Below are positions 10,254-20,774 of a stretch of 64,000 nucleotides of DNA, piece after piece. The DNA is from Salvator merianae (taxonomy: Eukaryota > Chordata > Lepidosauria > Squamata > Teiidae). Positions within the stretch are counted from its first letter, which is position 1; each line of letters starts with the position of its first letter. Position numbers and translations under genes: made by a program. The stretch covers positions 36,816,876-36,880,875 of the forward strand of contig QVOM02000073.1 of NCBI GenBank assembly GCA_003586115.2, read 5' to 3'. The notes under the pieces were generated by a model that made no database searches, was not told where the DNA came from, and worked only from the letters and a program-made list of their open reading frames with translations.

Positions 10254-10686
10254 GGGCCTGTTCACACTTTCCACCTTAGAATGGTAGAATTCTACCATTC
10301 TAAGATGGAGCAGACCCTGCAGTACAGCAGCCATCCAGACTGTGAGGGCTGCAGCAGTTCAGAACCGGGCTTCCAGCACTCGCAGTGTGAATGCTGGCTG
10401 CCTGCCTCGATAGTGGCTGCAGAAATGTCCAGCCGCTGCCATGGTGACTGGGAATGCAGTGTGCCACAGTCTGCAATGTTCATACTTGGAAGTAGGTGCA
10501 AAGACTGCTGACTGGGAGCACACTATCTGCTTTCAGTACAGCTGTGGACAGTGATTAGTTGTTCACAGCTAGTAGCATTTGGGAGTGTCTGCAGATGCTC
10601 CTGAATGCTAGAGACTCCATAGAATGTGGATGCATTGTGCTAGTGAGTGTCCAGATGCACACTAGCACTAAAGTGCGAACAGGCCC
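10254..10686. mobile_element. System B MITE with hairpins at both ends
   Basis: TIRs are GGGCCTGTTCACACTTT and the complement of GGGCCTGTTCGCACTTT. Inside the left TIR is a palindrome with arms TAGAATGGTAGAA and TTCTACCATTCTA. Inside the right TIR is a second hairpin, GTGCTAGTG paired with CACTAGCAC around a 14-base loop. No matching 3-bp duplication is visible (left TTA, right CTG), so the ends may have mutated. The interior resembles the copies at 17722 and 28846. Confidence 0.85.
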
Positions 10687-11236
10687 CTGGTCTCAGTCTG
10701 CACCATATGGGGAGTGGGTATGCTGCTTTCTATGCCAGAGGCCCATTTCATCTTAGCTTCACCACTGTGAAATGCCTGCCTAAACTCAAACCAAAGTCCA
10801 TTCCATAATAATGTGTGTGAGCCTCACAGTTTCAATAGGAGAATGAAGAAAGTCGTGCACTGAAAGAATCGCTACCTTAAAGTTGAAAAGAAAGTGGAGG
10901 GAAGACCAAATGCAATAGGAAAATGATTCTGAGGGCACTTGCTGCCCTCCTTCCTCACCTTCACCATGCAGGTAGGCAGCAAGAGCACTTGCAACTTATT
11001 TGGCATGCTGTCCACCTGGAGTCATTAAAGAACATGCAGAAGAAGACTAACTTCTTGGACCATTTCTTGCATATTCCCTAATGTTCCCAGGTAAAAACTT
11101 TGGAGCTGGGAACTTTCATTCCCTGACTTTGATGTTCATGCAGTATGTTGGGGAGGAGAGGTGCTAACAACAAAAATTTGAGCCCAGCAGACTTCATGAT
11201 CCACCATCGTGTGGATCCTGCCCCAAATGAGGAATC
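10687..11236. other. Unassigned stretch
   Basis: No element was recognised. The minus frame 11078-11626 starts and ends outside the adjacent hAT MITE and runs through it, so it is not a gene. Confidence 0.45.
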
Positions 11237-11244
11237 AGAGGTAT

Positions 11245-11543
11245 TAGGGATGTGCACGAAATGAATTTTCTCTGTTCGTTTCGCAATGCATCGAAACTTC
11301 GTAGCTTCGTTTTCGCACGAAAACGGAAGTCGCGAAAATGGCGATTTTCGTTTTCGCAGCGAAAAAGGACGAAAAATAGCCGTTCGCGGTGAGTAGCGAA
11401 GGTCACGAAAATTGACGAAAATCGCCGTGACTTTCGCTATTCGCTTTCGCGATAGGGAGGGCACTTCGCATTCGATGCGAATGTTGCGAAGCAACGAAAT
11501 TCGTACGAAATTTCGTTGCTTCGAAATTTCGTGCACATCCCTA
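11245..11543. mobile_element. CpG-rich hAT MITE with perfect 8-bp TSD
   Basis: The element runs from TAGGGATGTGCACGAA to its inverted copy TTCGTGCACATCCCTA. AGAGGTAT is duplicated exactly at 11237-11244 and 11544-11551. An 8-bp duplication with such ends is diagnostic of the hAT superfamily. The 299-bp interior is a mosaic of TTCG/CGAA-rich fold-back segments with many intact CpGs, unlike its surroundings, which suggests a young insertion. It has no transposase. The same TIR bounds the 1.56-kb element at 24360 and a similar end is found at 61339. Confidence 0.95.
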
Positions 11544-11551
11544 AGAGGTAT

Positions 11552-12087
11552 CAATCTAAGGCTCATATAGCTTTGGGTTCCTTGTGTGATGCCTGAGAGT
11601 ATCTGAAAAAAAAGTAAGTAAACCATTAATTTATATTTTGCTGTCTGTGCTTAGAGCACTGCCTCCTAATTCTCACACACCTCTGCACAATGTTTAAATA
11701 TTCCCACTTACACTCTGAATTGATAGCAGTAGCAGCCAATAGTGTAGGGTGAACCAGAAGTGCCTGGAAGTGCTGCCCACCAGTTCATTGCCTTTGTTTG
11801 AAGCCCCTGGTGCTATAACAAACCTCCCTTTGAGATGAACCCCTTCAGGTCCATCAAACAGATATTTGCCGCCACACAATGGTCTTCAAGCAAAGATGAT
11901 GAAGAAATAGATGCTACATCTAGACATTTCAGCATCACTTGCATGTTCTCACACAAGTTCTGGTTATCATTGTTTCTGTTTTTTGTACTGGCCATAGGTG
12001 AAATGTCTCATAGCAACAATGTCCTGATAGGTGCCCTCAAAATTACAGATTCTGGAAGCTTCCAGAAGGTAGAAGCTACATGACTCA
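11552..12087. other. Unassigned stretch
   Basis: Opposed short frames at 11694-11995 (minus) and 11835-12083 (plus) overlap and show no domain. Confidence 0.45.
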
Positions 12088-12160
12088 TTTCAGTCTGGAT
12101 TCAGGCCTAATTCTGAGACCAAATCAGCTTTATTTGCTCTGATGGATGGCTCCTCACTCC
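12088..12160 (+). pseudogene. Short CR1/L2-like RT fragment
   Basis: Translates as QSGFRPN then ALFALMDG, resembling the QSGFRPG...ETAL.ALMD block of CR1/L2-group reverse transcriptases. Only this roughly 24-codon piece is recognised and the flanks do not extend it. Confidence 0.5.
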
Positions 12161-12667
12161 AGCCCCCCTGATAACTCTCCCAGTGGTTTCATATAGGACT
12201 GACTCCAGGGTGACCCTGCAAGTGAACCTTAGGGGGATAATCTAAAATCCCCTGTGTCAGGCCTGATATGCCTGTCATGGGGTTTATGGGAGTGTTATAT
12301 AATCTATATTCTGGTGCCAGGTAGCCCACATGTAACCACATTAATTTATGAACCTGCATATAATACAACATACATATCCTGTATAATCAATGATATAAGT
12401 GCAAGTGTCAATAGGAAGAGGGAGATTGGTGCTAAGCAGTATATAATGTTGGGAGAGATGAGCATCAGGTGAGAATTGGGCTTCTCACAGCTATTAGCTG
12501 GGAGAGATAAAAACTCTGCTTTGATCCTTGCAGGGTAGGAAAAGTATATCCGTAGTTGCAGTCTATTAAGTTTCACTTTCAGCAAAGTTAGTCACCTTGT
12601 ATCATGAATGTTTGAGTTTGAATAAAACTTTCTCCATTAATTGAAAGAAGTGGATTATTTCAGCTTG
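12161..12667. other. Unassigned stretch
   Basis: No convincing continuation of the RT fragment upstream or of the CR1 end downstream. Confidence 0.4.
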
Positions 12668-12965
12668 AACCTTGGTCTCTGGAATTTACTACTAGAGGTG
12701 GTGGTAATGACCACTAGCCTAGATGGCTTTAGGAACAGGTTAGACATTGGAAGACGTGTATCGGTGGCTACTAGGTACTGCCTCTGGACTGGAGAGACAG
12801 GCAAGATCCCTATAAAGGTCATTTGTAAGGAGTCCAGATCAGGTGAAAGTTTCATCCTTGTTGTCTGCTTGGGAATGCCCAGAGGCAATTGGTGGGCCAT
12901 TGTGTGAAACAGGATGCTGGAATAGATGGCCTCATCCAGGAGGGCCTCTCTTATGTTCTTGTGTA
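12668..12965 (+). mobile_element. CR1 LINE 3' end
   Basis: It follows the CR1 3' pattern: CTGGAATTTACTACTAGAGG, CCTAGATGGCTTTAGGAACA, then GGGCCATTGTGTGAAACAGG, ATGCTGGAATAGATGGCC and a terminal TTATGTTCTTGTG. Sauropsid CR1 elements end in short degenerate TTCT/ATG repeats rather than poly(A), which fits. The copy is 5'-truncated and retains essentially no ORF. Confidence 0.8.
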
Positions 12966-14049
12966 ACTATGCCACCCCTCTTGGGCCCTCAATAGGTGTA
13001 TTTTTCATTCAGTATGTATGCAGCCTAAATCTGAGTCTCAGCAATGTTTCAGTTAGGTACAACTACAAAGATCTGTCCCACCTGTATGTCATATATTTGA
13101 GAAATCATGCCTTTTTTTTAACTGTCATAGTTCTCCAGTATCCGTGTCATCCTAGGGTGTGATCAGATCCTGTTAAATAGTTGCCTTCTGGGCAACTTTC
13201 ATTCTTACCTGACAGACATCAGTTCTCAGCATGCAGCTTCTTGAGCTTTGAAACCTTAGAAAGGTTAACTCAGTAATGGGTAAGATTTCTCAGCAATGGA
13301 GTCATCTCTTTTTTCAAGCTGCACTGGTCTTCTGTTTGTCAAGAAAACTGCATAATCAATCGATGGGAGTTTTCTGCCTCAAGAGGAGAATGCCAGAGAC
13401 CTAGCCTGCTCCTATTTCTACTATTGAATATCTGAATTTCCTTATTTCCAATAATACAGAAACCTGAGACTCTTGTTCTGCATGTGGAAGGAAGCAGTGG
13501 GAGGGGACATCTGCAAACTTGGAAGAGGATGATATAGGAAAGCTGACTGAGGAGTGCAAGCAATGATAGCATCATGGCAATTAAGAAATAAAGGGGCATT
13601 TGAGAAAACAGGAAGTTGTTTGTATACTAATATCCTTATTTCCAGAAATCTGAAATAGAGGAAATAAGAGCAAGTGAGTGATGGGCAAGTGTAGCCAATC
13701 ACAGAATAGAAACTATTTCTAGGGGCGTGTTACCAGTCACAGAGAGAGAAGGGTAAGCAGACCAGTGGCGAATCAATAAGTAGCAACCTATTGGAGGAGA
13801 TGTGCTCTGATGTGGAGGTAAGTGCAGGGTGCAGGATGGGAAAATAAAGTAGCTTCTCAGCCATATTCTTCATAGAAAGGTAGCTGAGGAAAAAGTTTGG
13901 AGAGGTTGTGCAAGTAAACCTCTCAAACATCAGAAGTGGGCCTTGCAAAGAGATGTGTGGGCAGCTGAAAAATGAAAAGAAACCTGTCTTGCTTGGGGTA
14001 CCTTGCAGAGTGGCCACAGGGCTTTCAGCTAGAGCATTCTGTTATCTCA
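12966..14049. other. Unassigned stretch
   Basis: Overlapping minus-strand frames at 13339-13702 and 13730-14017 have no recognised domain. No repeat end was identified. Confidence 0.4.
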
Positions 14050-14540
14050 TGGAGATGTGGCAGGGTAGGACTCTTGACCAGGGGGCCTGGGGAGCCTCCC
14101 CCAGTATGGCCTTCTCTCTTGTCACCAGCAAGCAGGCAGTGGTATCTGTGGGTTGCAGCCACCCCATCTAGCCACCAGTCCAGCAAGGCACCTCTGAGAA
14201 GTCTCAGGCACCAGCATGACCCTGCCGAGAAGGTGGCAGTATGGCATGGTAAAACAGGGACTGCAGCAGTAGCACTCTGCAGCTTCCTCATCCAGCCACC
14301 AATCCAACAAGATGTGAAGTGGCCAGGGAAGATAGTGATGTGGTACAGCATGGCAAGGTGGGAACTGTGGCAGTGCAAGTGACCTGCAGCTTCTCACTGG
14401 GCCATCAGTCAAGAGAAGGGCCTCTGCCATGTCTTGGGTGCTGGCACAATCTGACTGGGAAAGATAGCAGGATTATGTGATAGGAACTGCATCATCAGCA
14501 ATCTTCAGCCTTCCCATTGGACCCTCAGTGTCCTTTATTT
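14050..14540. repeat. Degenerate minisatellite (~110-125 bp unit)
   Basis: A motif of the form (C)TGCAGC followed by CC/TTC and CCA(C/T)CAGTC recurs at about 14152, 14277, 14387 and 14504. Between these, variants of GGCATGGTAAAACAGGGACT, GCATGGCAAGGTGGGAACT and TGTGATAGGAACTG recur in register. The units are strongly diverged, so the array is old. The 100-136 codon frames crossing it on both strands are explained by the repeat. Confidence 0.65.
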
Positions 14541-14866
14541 GGGGGGGGGGACGGCACTGATGAGGGCTGGGGAAGTTGGTGGAGACCATGACAGGAACCT
14601 CAATTAGGGCAAGTGGAAGTGGGAGCTGATGCCCGGCTGGATATCAGGACTGTTCTGTTCTATAACAGTGCCTCATATATTTATTCTCATGGACATATTC
14701 ATGTCAAGGTCAAGTTTCCATGGAGCCTCCCTCTGAGGGCAGTGCCCCTGCGTGACCACATCCTTTGTACCCCCTTGAAACTAGCCCTATATATTAATAC
14801 TGTTAGCCACTTGACATTATTGAATTAAATGAGGAAAGGTAGAGATATCTGAAATAAATACTTTGA

Positions 14867-14905
<39 letters not shown>
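14867..14905. repeat. (AT)n microsatellite
   Basis: About 19 AT dinucleotides, expected to be length-variable. Confidence 0.95.
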
Positions 14906-14907
<2 letters not shown>

Positions 14908-16938
14908 AGACACTTGTAATTTTTAAAATTTTCTAATACTTTTCAGTTCAAGCATGCTAATATTCAGCTTACGTGCCTAACAACTAGTACATATAAATGG
15001 TGTAAACATATTTTGTCTTCCAAATGACTTGGAAAAAAATAATTGTTTCCTTTACTGGCTGGAGAAATATATTTAAAAAAATCCACTTGAAATATAAATC
15101 TAAAGCAAAGACATTATGAAAGCATATTACTCCCAGCATGGAGATTTACAAGGAAGGAGTGCCTATGGGCACATCTTGTCTTGAAAATAAACATTTATTT
15201 ATTATTACAGAGCCTCTTTGAATATGAGATCATCTTGTAAGTCTTTGTGGCGATGTCAAGAGAACTCAGCATCATCGCAGCTTCACAGAACTGGCATCAC
15301 ATAAAAGAGGAAACAGATGAATAGCTAGCCTCCACTTCAAGCTTTTCTCACCCACTCACAAGAGAGAATATATCTGCTTATTAAAAGATAAAGCGGCAGT
15401 GTGGCCAAGAGGAATTAGATTATCAGGCCTCAGATCAAGAAAAACAAATATATATTAGATGGATGATAGGAGCTGAATTAAGGCCTTTTCTGTGTAAGGA
15501 CTTTCATTTATGTCAGCTCAGGTTCAAGTGAATGCTGAGAATTGCTTCACCATATTACAAGGAAAAGGCCAAAGAAGAACTGGTATGATTCATAGCTCTA
15601 GTTTCTTTGCTTCCATTCTAATCAGGTAGATGGGCTCCAGCCTGTTGAGATTTATGAGATTAAAAACTATCTCATATTCATCACAAGGATATTCTTGTCA
15701 TTCATTATTCCCATTTCTGCGGTTTAGTTATTAATAGTATCATAGCTATGGCAGGATGTAGTCACACACTTTGGCTGTGATCAGACACGTTTAGAAAAAT
15801 CAGCAAAGGGTCAAACAAGGGAGTGAGCTAACAGACAGCTCCAAGCACCTGCCACTACACTGCCAGCCTATTTCCTTGTCTCACCAGCTTAAAGTAGGCG
15901 TGGAATGCCCCACACTGACAAGGAAATGTTGATGTTCTCCCTTCAGGACAGCATTTGTCTGCTCCTTACTAGCATAGTGCTGGCTTGTTTGGCTGTGTTT
16001 GCAGCCGTAAAGGAGAGTGCATGGCTGGAAAATCATGCAAAGCCTCAAGGACATGTTGCCATGGGACCAAAAGGTCTGATTGCCTCCTAGAAAGCAAAAG
16101 AGGGGAAATGCCAGCTTCTCTTAAAGAATTAGCATTCCTCCTCATTGTCCCAGAGAAGCCTTTATGTTTGCCCACTGGATTGGTTGCCAGACCAAAGCAA
16201 ATGGTTATACTATATTTTGCTACTACTGGCAGAACAGCCTAGAACTCTTATGCTTGATGGTAGTCTTGATAATCAGCTTCTTGGCCCATTAGATTCAGAC
16301 TCTGAAGCAGGATCTCCACAGTGCCTTTATGGCACCCTAAATGCATCATAAGGGGGCTGAGTCCTCATGAAGCTGCACTCGTCCAGCTGTTATGCCACAA
16401 TAAGTGCCATAAAGATCACAGTCAAGATTTCTCCAGCTGTGATCTTGATGGCCTCGGGCAGCAGGCAAAGTGCAATCAACACATCATAGCACTGTTCCCT
16501 CTCCTGGGCAGACCTTACTTAAATATTGTTATAGGAGCTCTATAATATTTCTGGATAGATTATCCTCTTAAGACTCATCATTTTCTTATTTTGTGTCATT
16601 TTGTTTCCTCAGGAAACTACCAAGATTATTCAGTTATGCAATCTGATTTTTTTTTCATTGAGATGTACAGTGCGCTGTCCTCTAACATGAATTTTCTGTT
16701 CTGGCAATACATAGGGATCTGTGTTAGAGGAGTAACAGACTGCAATGTAAATCTGGGGTCAGGGGACTGCAGACAGAGCATGCTCACGGTGGGTTGGGCC
16801 TCCCCTATTCTGCACTAGTGTGTAGAGGGGAGGACAGTAGATGCTCTTCTGTCATGGGAGAAAGTCCTGTGCAGAAAGGTCCTTGGTTGCATAGCAATCT
16901 TATTCCCATTATAGCAGCAAAAGACAATCTGCTGCTCT
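14906..16938. other. Unassigned stretch, repeat-poor
   Basis: Two kilobases without a recognised element. Opposed frames near 15905-16242 overlap one another and have no recognised domain. Confidence 0.45.
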
Positions 16939-17110
16939 CAGTGGCATAGGAAGGGGGGGCAAGGGGGGCAGTCCGCCCCGAGCGGCATGTCATCCCGGGC
17001 AGCACATCTGGCCAGGGTTCATAAACTGCGTGCACGGCAGCACAGCCACACAGCTCCTTCAACTGTCCTGGGCACAGCCCTAGGGGGCAAAAATTCTAGC
17101 TACGCCTCTG
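16939..17110. mobile_element. Small hAT MITE
   Basis: Ends read CAGTGGCATAGGAAGG on the left and, complemented on the right, CAGAGGCGTAGCTAG, a hAT-type CAGNGGCGTAG terminus. The flanks GCTGCTCT (16931-16938) and GCTACTGT (17111-17118) match at 6 of 8, fitting a decayed 8-bp duplication. The 172-bp body has a CCCCGAGCGGCAT-type GC-rich core with runs of G and no ORF. Confidence 0.75.
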
Positions 17111-17141
17111 GCTACTGTACATATGCTGGATTCTAGTCTTT

Positions 17142-17158
17142 ATCATCATCATCATCAG
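17142..17158. repeat. (ATC)n short microsatellite
   Basis: Five to six ATC units. Confidence 0.8.
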
Positions 17159-17718
17159 GAACTTCCATCTGCTGGATATGAGGTCTATATCCTTAAGTAT
17201 ACCTCATGCAAGCATGCTTCTGTATATATATAACATGTATAAGACATACATGACTTCTTTTTGACAGCAATCTTTTGTCCATGGTGAAGTGTTGCTGAGG
17301 GGCCTTTCCAGGTGATCTTTTTGGAGGACCCACAAGCCTTGTGATGGAAAAAGAGATATAAAGACCCCACCTTTAAGAAGAAAATCCCACATGTGTGAGA
17401 GTCAAAACACCACTACATGTTAACTTTACCAAGATGAATAGTTCTATTCAGGGAGTGGTTCACATAATTGGTGCTGAATATTGGTGTTCCCCTTACCATG
17501 CAATTTTGTCAAAAAAAATATGGTTAAATGCATCTATATCTTTTTATTCATTTGTGCTCAAACTACATATGTATTTTCAACTGGAATTTAATGTAGTTTA
17601 TATCACAGTAGACATCTGTAGGATTTCACTTTTAAATCCTGTAAAGAAGCTTATCTGTTAACTTCTCTTTGCACTCACTGTTGTGAACAAGGGGCTATTA
17701 GAGGTCTAGACACATAAC
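17159..17718. other. Unassigned stretch
   Basis: No repeat family or exon was recognised. Confidence 0.4.
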
Positions 17719-17721
17719 TGT

Positions 17722-18172
17722 GGCTGGGTTCACACTGACCAGCCTAGTATGGTATTAATAATACCATACTAGACTGGGATAGTCCTAGTGGTGTGGCAGT
17801 CATTTGCACTGCAAGTGCTAGAATAGCCCTGTTCTGGGCCACCAGCGGTTGTAGTGCAAATGCAGGTCCAATTGCCTTGACAGTGGCCACAGCAATATCC
17901 AGCTCTTGCCATGGTGATCAGAAAACAGCATGCGACTGTGCAGCCCAAACCATACTGCACCACTCACTCACAGTATTTGCATCTGGAAGAGGGTGCAAAT
18001 ATTTCTGATTGAGAGCCATCCAGTCAAGCTGTGGACAGTGTTTCGCCATTCAAAGCTAGTAGTATCTGAGAGCAGCTGTAGATGTTCCTGGATGCTGCAG
18101 TGGCAGCGGAGTGTGGATACACTTACCTAGAGAATGTCTGCATGCTCACTAAGAGGTAAGTGTGAACAGGCC
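17722..18172. mobile_element. System B MITE, TSD TGT
   Basis: The left end GGCTGGGTTCACACTG and the complemented right end GGCCTGTTCACACTT are inverted. TGT occurs at 17719-17721 and 18173-18175. Immediately inside the left TIR is a palindrome with CTAGTATGGTATT pairing with AATACCATACTAG. The interior (GCCATGGTGATCAG and CATTTGCACTGCAAGTG) matches the copy at 28846-29290. Confidence 0.85.
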
Positions 18173-18175
18173 TGT

Positions 18176-18285
18176 TGCTTTAAATTTATATTGTAAATTG
18201 CTTTGGGATTTTTAAAAAGAAAGATGCAGTATAGAAATGCATTAAATATATGAGTGAGTAGATTGATTGATTGATTAACTATTTC
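18176..18285 (+). repeat. LINE-type 3' tail with (GATT)n
   Basis: TTGTAAATTGCTTTGGG, then ATGCAGTATAGAAATGC, ending in a short (GATT)n run. Same tail class as 3755 and 4004. The preceding MITE abuts it. Confidence 0.55.
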
Positions 18286-19113
18286 GATGTCCTCCCTGAT
18301 GCACACTAGGGGAGAATGAGTTTTTCACATGCAAACAATGTACAATGCCCCAACTGAAAATCTTTGTTGTAAAGCCAGGTCAAGATTAGTAGCCTTCCAG
18401 AACTTTGTCCCCTCTGGGTTTTTCTTTGCTACACTAGAACAGCTGCCAAGATTCAGCCAAAACCAATATTATGGAGGTTACTCAAACAATACAGACCTTT
18501 TATTTTTCTCTATCTTTGCTGCCAGTTACCTTCAGTTTCAGGCCAAAGACTTCCTTATCTGTCTCTTAGGTCTAAAATTTCTCAATAGGCTATTTCACTA
18601 AGATTTGTATTTCTTTTTTCTTTCTAAATGAAAACACCGGATAGTATGTATGAGGGGCGTGACAAGACTGGAAGTGCTATGTGCTAGCATTGCTGTGAAG
18701 ACAGCAAGATCTTCTCTATCATCTCAGTGAAACCAGCTGTTGCCTTGGAACAGTTTTCTGCTATAATAATTCTATGTAGTGGTATTGTAAGGTCGGGGGA
18801 TGGATCTCTCTGCCTTATGCACATCCGTCATAGGGCATCCCTGCTTTGGCCCCATATAACACATCCCATATAACAATGACTTCTTCTGTACAAGTTCCAG
18901 AGCAGCAGAGCCTGGCTTCGTGTGTGCTTTGGGAAGCCATGCCCACCTCTGCCAGAAAAATAGTTCCTGCCTTTGCATAGTTTCTTGAAAATGAGTACCC
19001 ATATCCCCATGGGCTGAGTGTGGGCTTGAAGTAAAAACCATTGCAGTGTATGAAATGCCTTTTGTTTGGAGTTCAAGCCATTTGACTCTGTTCCCCATTG
19101 TGCTCTTTTCTTC
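18286..19113. other. Unassigned stretch
   Basis: The longest frame (minus 18772-19128, 118 codons) has no recognised domain, and its start overlaps the edge of the SINE target duplication. Confidence 0.45.
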
Positions 19114-19124
19114 CACTCCCAATA

Positions 19125-19332
19125 TCAATTGTTGTTGTTGTTGTTGTTGGGTATCACTGAGTGCTAGCCAGTTCCTGGTTGACTATAGGAGAACCTCCAT
19201 GGGCATCTCTGTGGAGTTTTCTTGGCAGAGATACAGAAGTGGTTTGCCCGTGTTTACATCCAGGGAGAGGCTGGGGATTGAACTGAGCACCCTGTGCTTT
19301 CCAGGCAGTTTGCTCTATCACTGTGCTACAGC
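19125..19332 (-). mobile_element. tRNA-derived SINE (Sauria SINE type), minus strand
   Basis: On the minus strand the head reads GGCTGTAGCACAGTGATAG, a degenerate Pol III A box, then GTTCAATCC, a B box. The body contains CCAAGAAAACTCCA, similar to Bov-B LINE 3' regions. The element ends in (AAC)n, seen as (GTT)n at about 19131-19149. Approximate duplications CACTCCCAATA (19114-19124) and CACTCCAATA (19333-19342) flank it. tRNA head plus Bov-B-like tail defines the Sauria SINEs known in squamates. It is not a functional tRNA gene. Confidence 0.8.
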
Positions 19333-19342
19333 CACTCCAATA

Positions 19343-19933
19343 AAATAATCACAGAGATCACAGATGTTTGACATGTGCCACTCTTCATTTCTTCCTGCTA
19401 AGGCAGCCTTCTTTGACAAGCCATATGGGCATGTAACAGCAGCTCAGAGAGAGGGCCTTACTGCTGGGAAAGCAAATCATTTTGTCTGTCTTGTAAGGAG
19501 CTTCTCAAGAATGCAAAACCCTGAACCACTGTCGCCTTTTTCTCCCAGAGGTGCTGGATCTCAATCAGTTAATCTCAGTTTTTTTCTCACCTTGATTCTT
19601 CTGTTCCTGCAAGTTGTCAAATCTATTCATTTCTTTTCTTTTCCTCACCTACAGGAATGCCAGGCATACGGTAATCCAAGGGTCTATATTTTTGAATTTT
19701 AAAGCAGCCATTCTATCACCGCAGGGCTTTCCATCTATCCAACTACCTATCAGTACATCAGATTCTTCCCTTAACTGCCTTCTAGGCAGCTGTCCTATCT
19801 TTTTTGTTCCCAGTCCCCCATTTCTCATGTGTCACATCTTTTTAAATGGTAAGTATGAGACGAGGGAGTTGTTGGCATTACTTATTGTAAGCGGTTTAAA
19901 GGGAAGATAAAGTTTACATACATTTCCTTATTT
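19343..19933. other. Unassigned stretch
   Basis: Plus frames at 19364-19702 and 19614-19910 are pyrimidine-rich and lack a recognised domain. Confidence 0.45.
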
Positions 19934-19935
19934 TA

Positions 19936-20115
19936 GGGCCTTTCTGCACTTTCCAGTAGACAGGATCATGGTCCACTTATGAGCATCCTTCACCTGTACT
20001 TTACAGCAGCCCAGAGAGGCACCACCCCCTCTTAAATCACTCTATCTTCACAACATGGAGCATAGACTTGGGAATCCAAAATGGTATCCTGGTCCAGTCT
20101 ACTGGTAGACCACTT
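19936..20115. mobile_element. Probable system B MITE fragment
   Basis: The left end GGGCCTTTCTGCACTTTCC is a clear system B terminus. The interior shares GGAGCATAGA with 41990-42190. Near 20098 a segment AGTCTACTGGTAGACC is the counterpart of CCAGTAGACAGG near the left end, so the element is palindromic, but a matching right TIR is missing. Confidence 0.55.
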
Positions 20116-20774
20116 TTTCGAGATCAATCAGCATATTAGGAGGAATATACCACAGGGGGTCTGATACATGATCCAGATATACCTTCAACCTTCCCACCCA
20201 TACGCAGAATGGCTCCCTCCAACCCAGAGGAGAGATATGTGGGAATGAATCCATAGCTACAAAATAAAATCCAACAATTTTTAGGCCCATATGTTGCATT
20301 AAGTTAGTTGGGGAAACCTGGAATAGAACTTGCTACCTAGGTAATTACAAATAGACTTGAGTAACTTTAGGAAGATGTTGTTGTAAAATGGATGCTGCAA
20401 AAGAACATTTTTGTTATTTTCTACAAGTTTGTTGAATAGGAAAACTGCCAGTCAGATAGTGAAATCTTTCTAAATCTGCCTCCCCAAATAGCTGAAGGCA
20501 GGGACAAAAATGTAATATTATTTCAGTATTTAGGCATAGCCTGTATCCAGATAGTCATAAGAAAGGCCAGCTCAGTGATGGGAACATAGGGATTCAGTGC
20601 AGGGGCAGGAGGTGAGCTGTTTACATGGCTGGCACCTTCTGGCTTCCAAGGCTTTGAAGCTGCAGAATTTGTTATGAAGTTTCTGGCCCTGCTAGTTATC
20701 TGTTGAACTAGAAATGGCCTCAACTCTGATTGCAGATTTTACCCTCAGTGAAAATATGACATCAATGGGATAAT
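20116..20774. other. Unassigned stretch
   Basis: No element was recognised before the L1 relic begins. Confidence 0.4.

Noticed and set aside
11078..11626. 182-codon minus-strand frame
   Set aside because: It crosses both boundaries and the target duplications of the hAT MITE at 11245-11543, so it is a chance fusion of flank and element.
13972..14382. 136-codon plus and 117-codon minus overlapping frames
   Set aside because: Explained by the degenerate minisatellite; no domain.
19265..19332. Possible tRNA gene on the minus strand
   Set aside because: Only A- and B-box similarity is seen. It continues into a SINE body and tail, and no cloverleaf can be supported.
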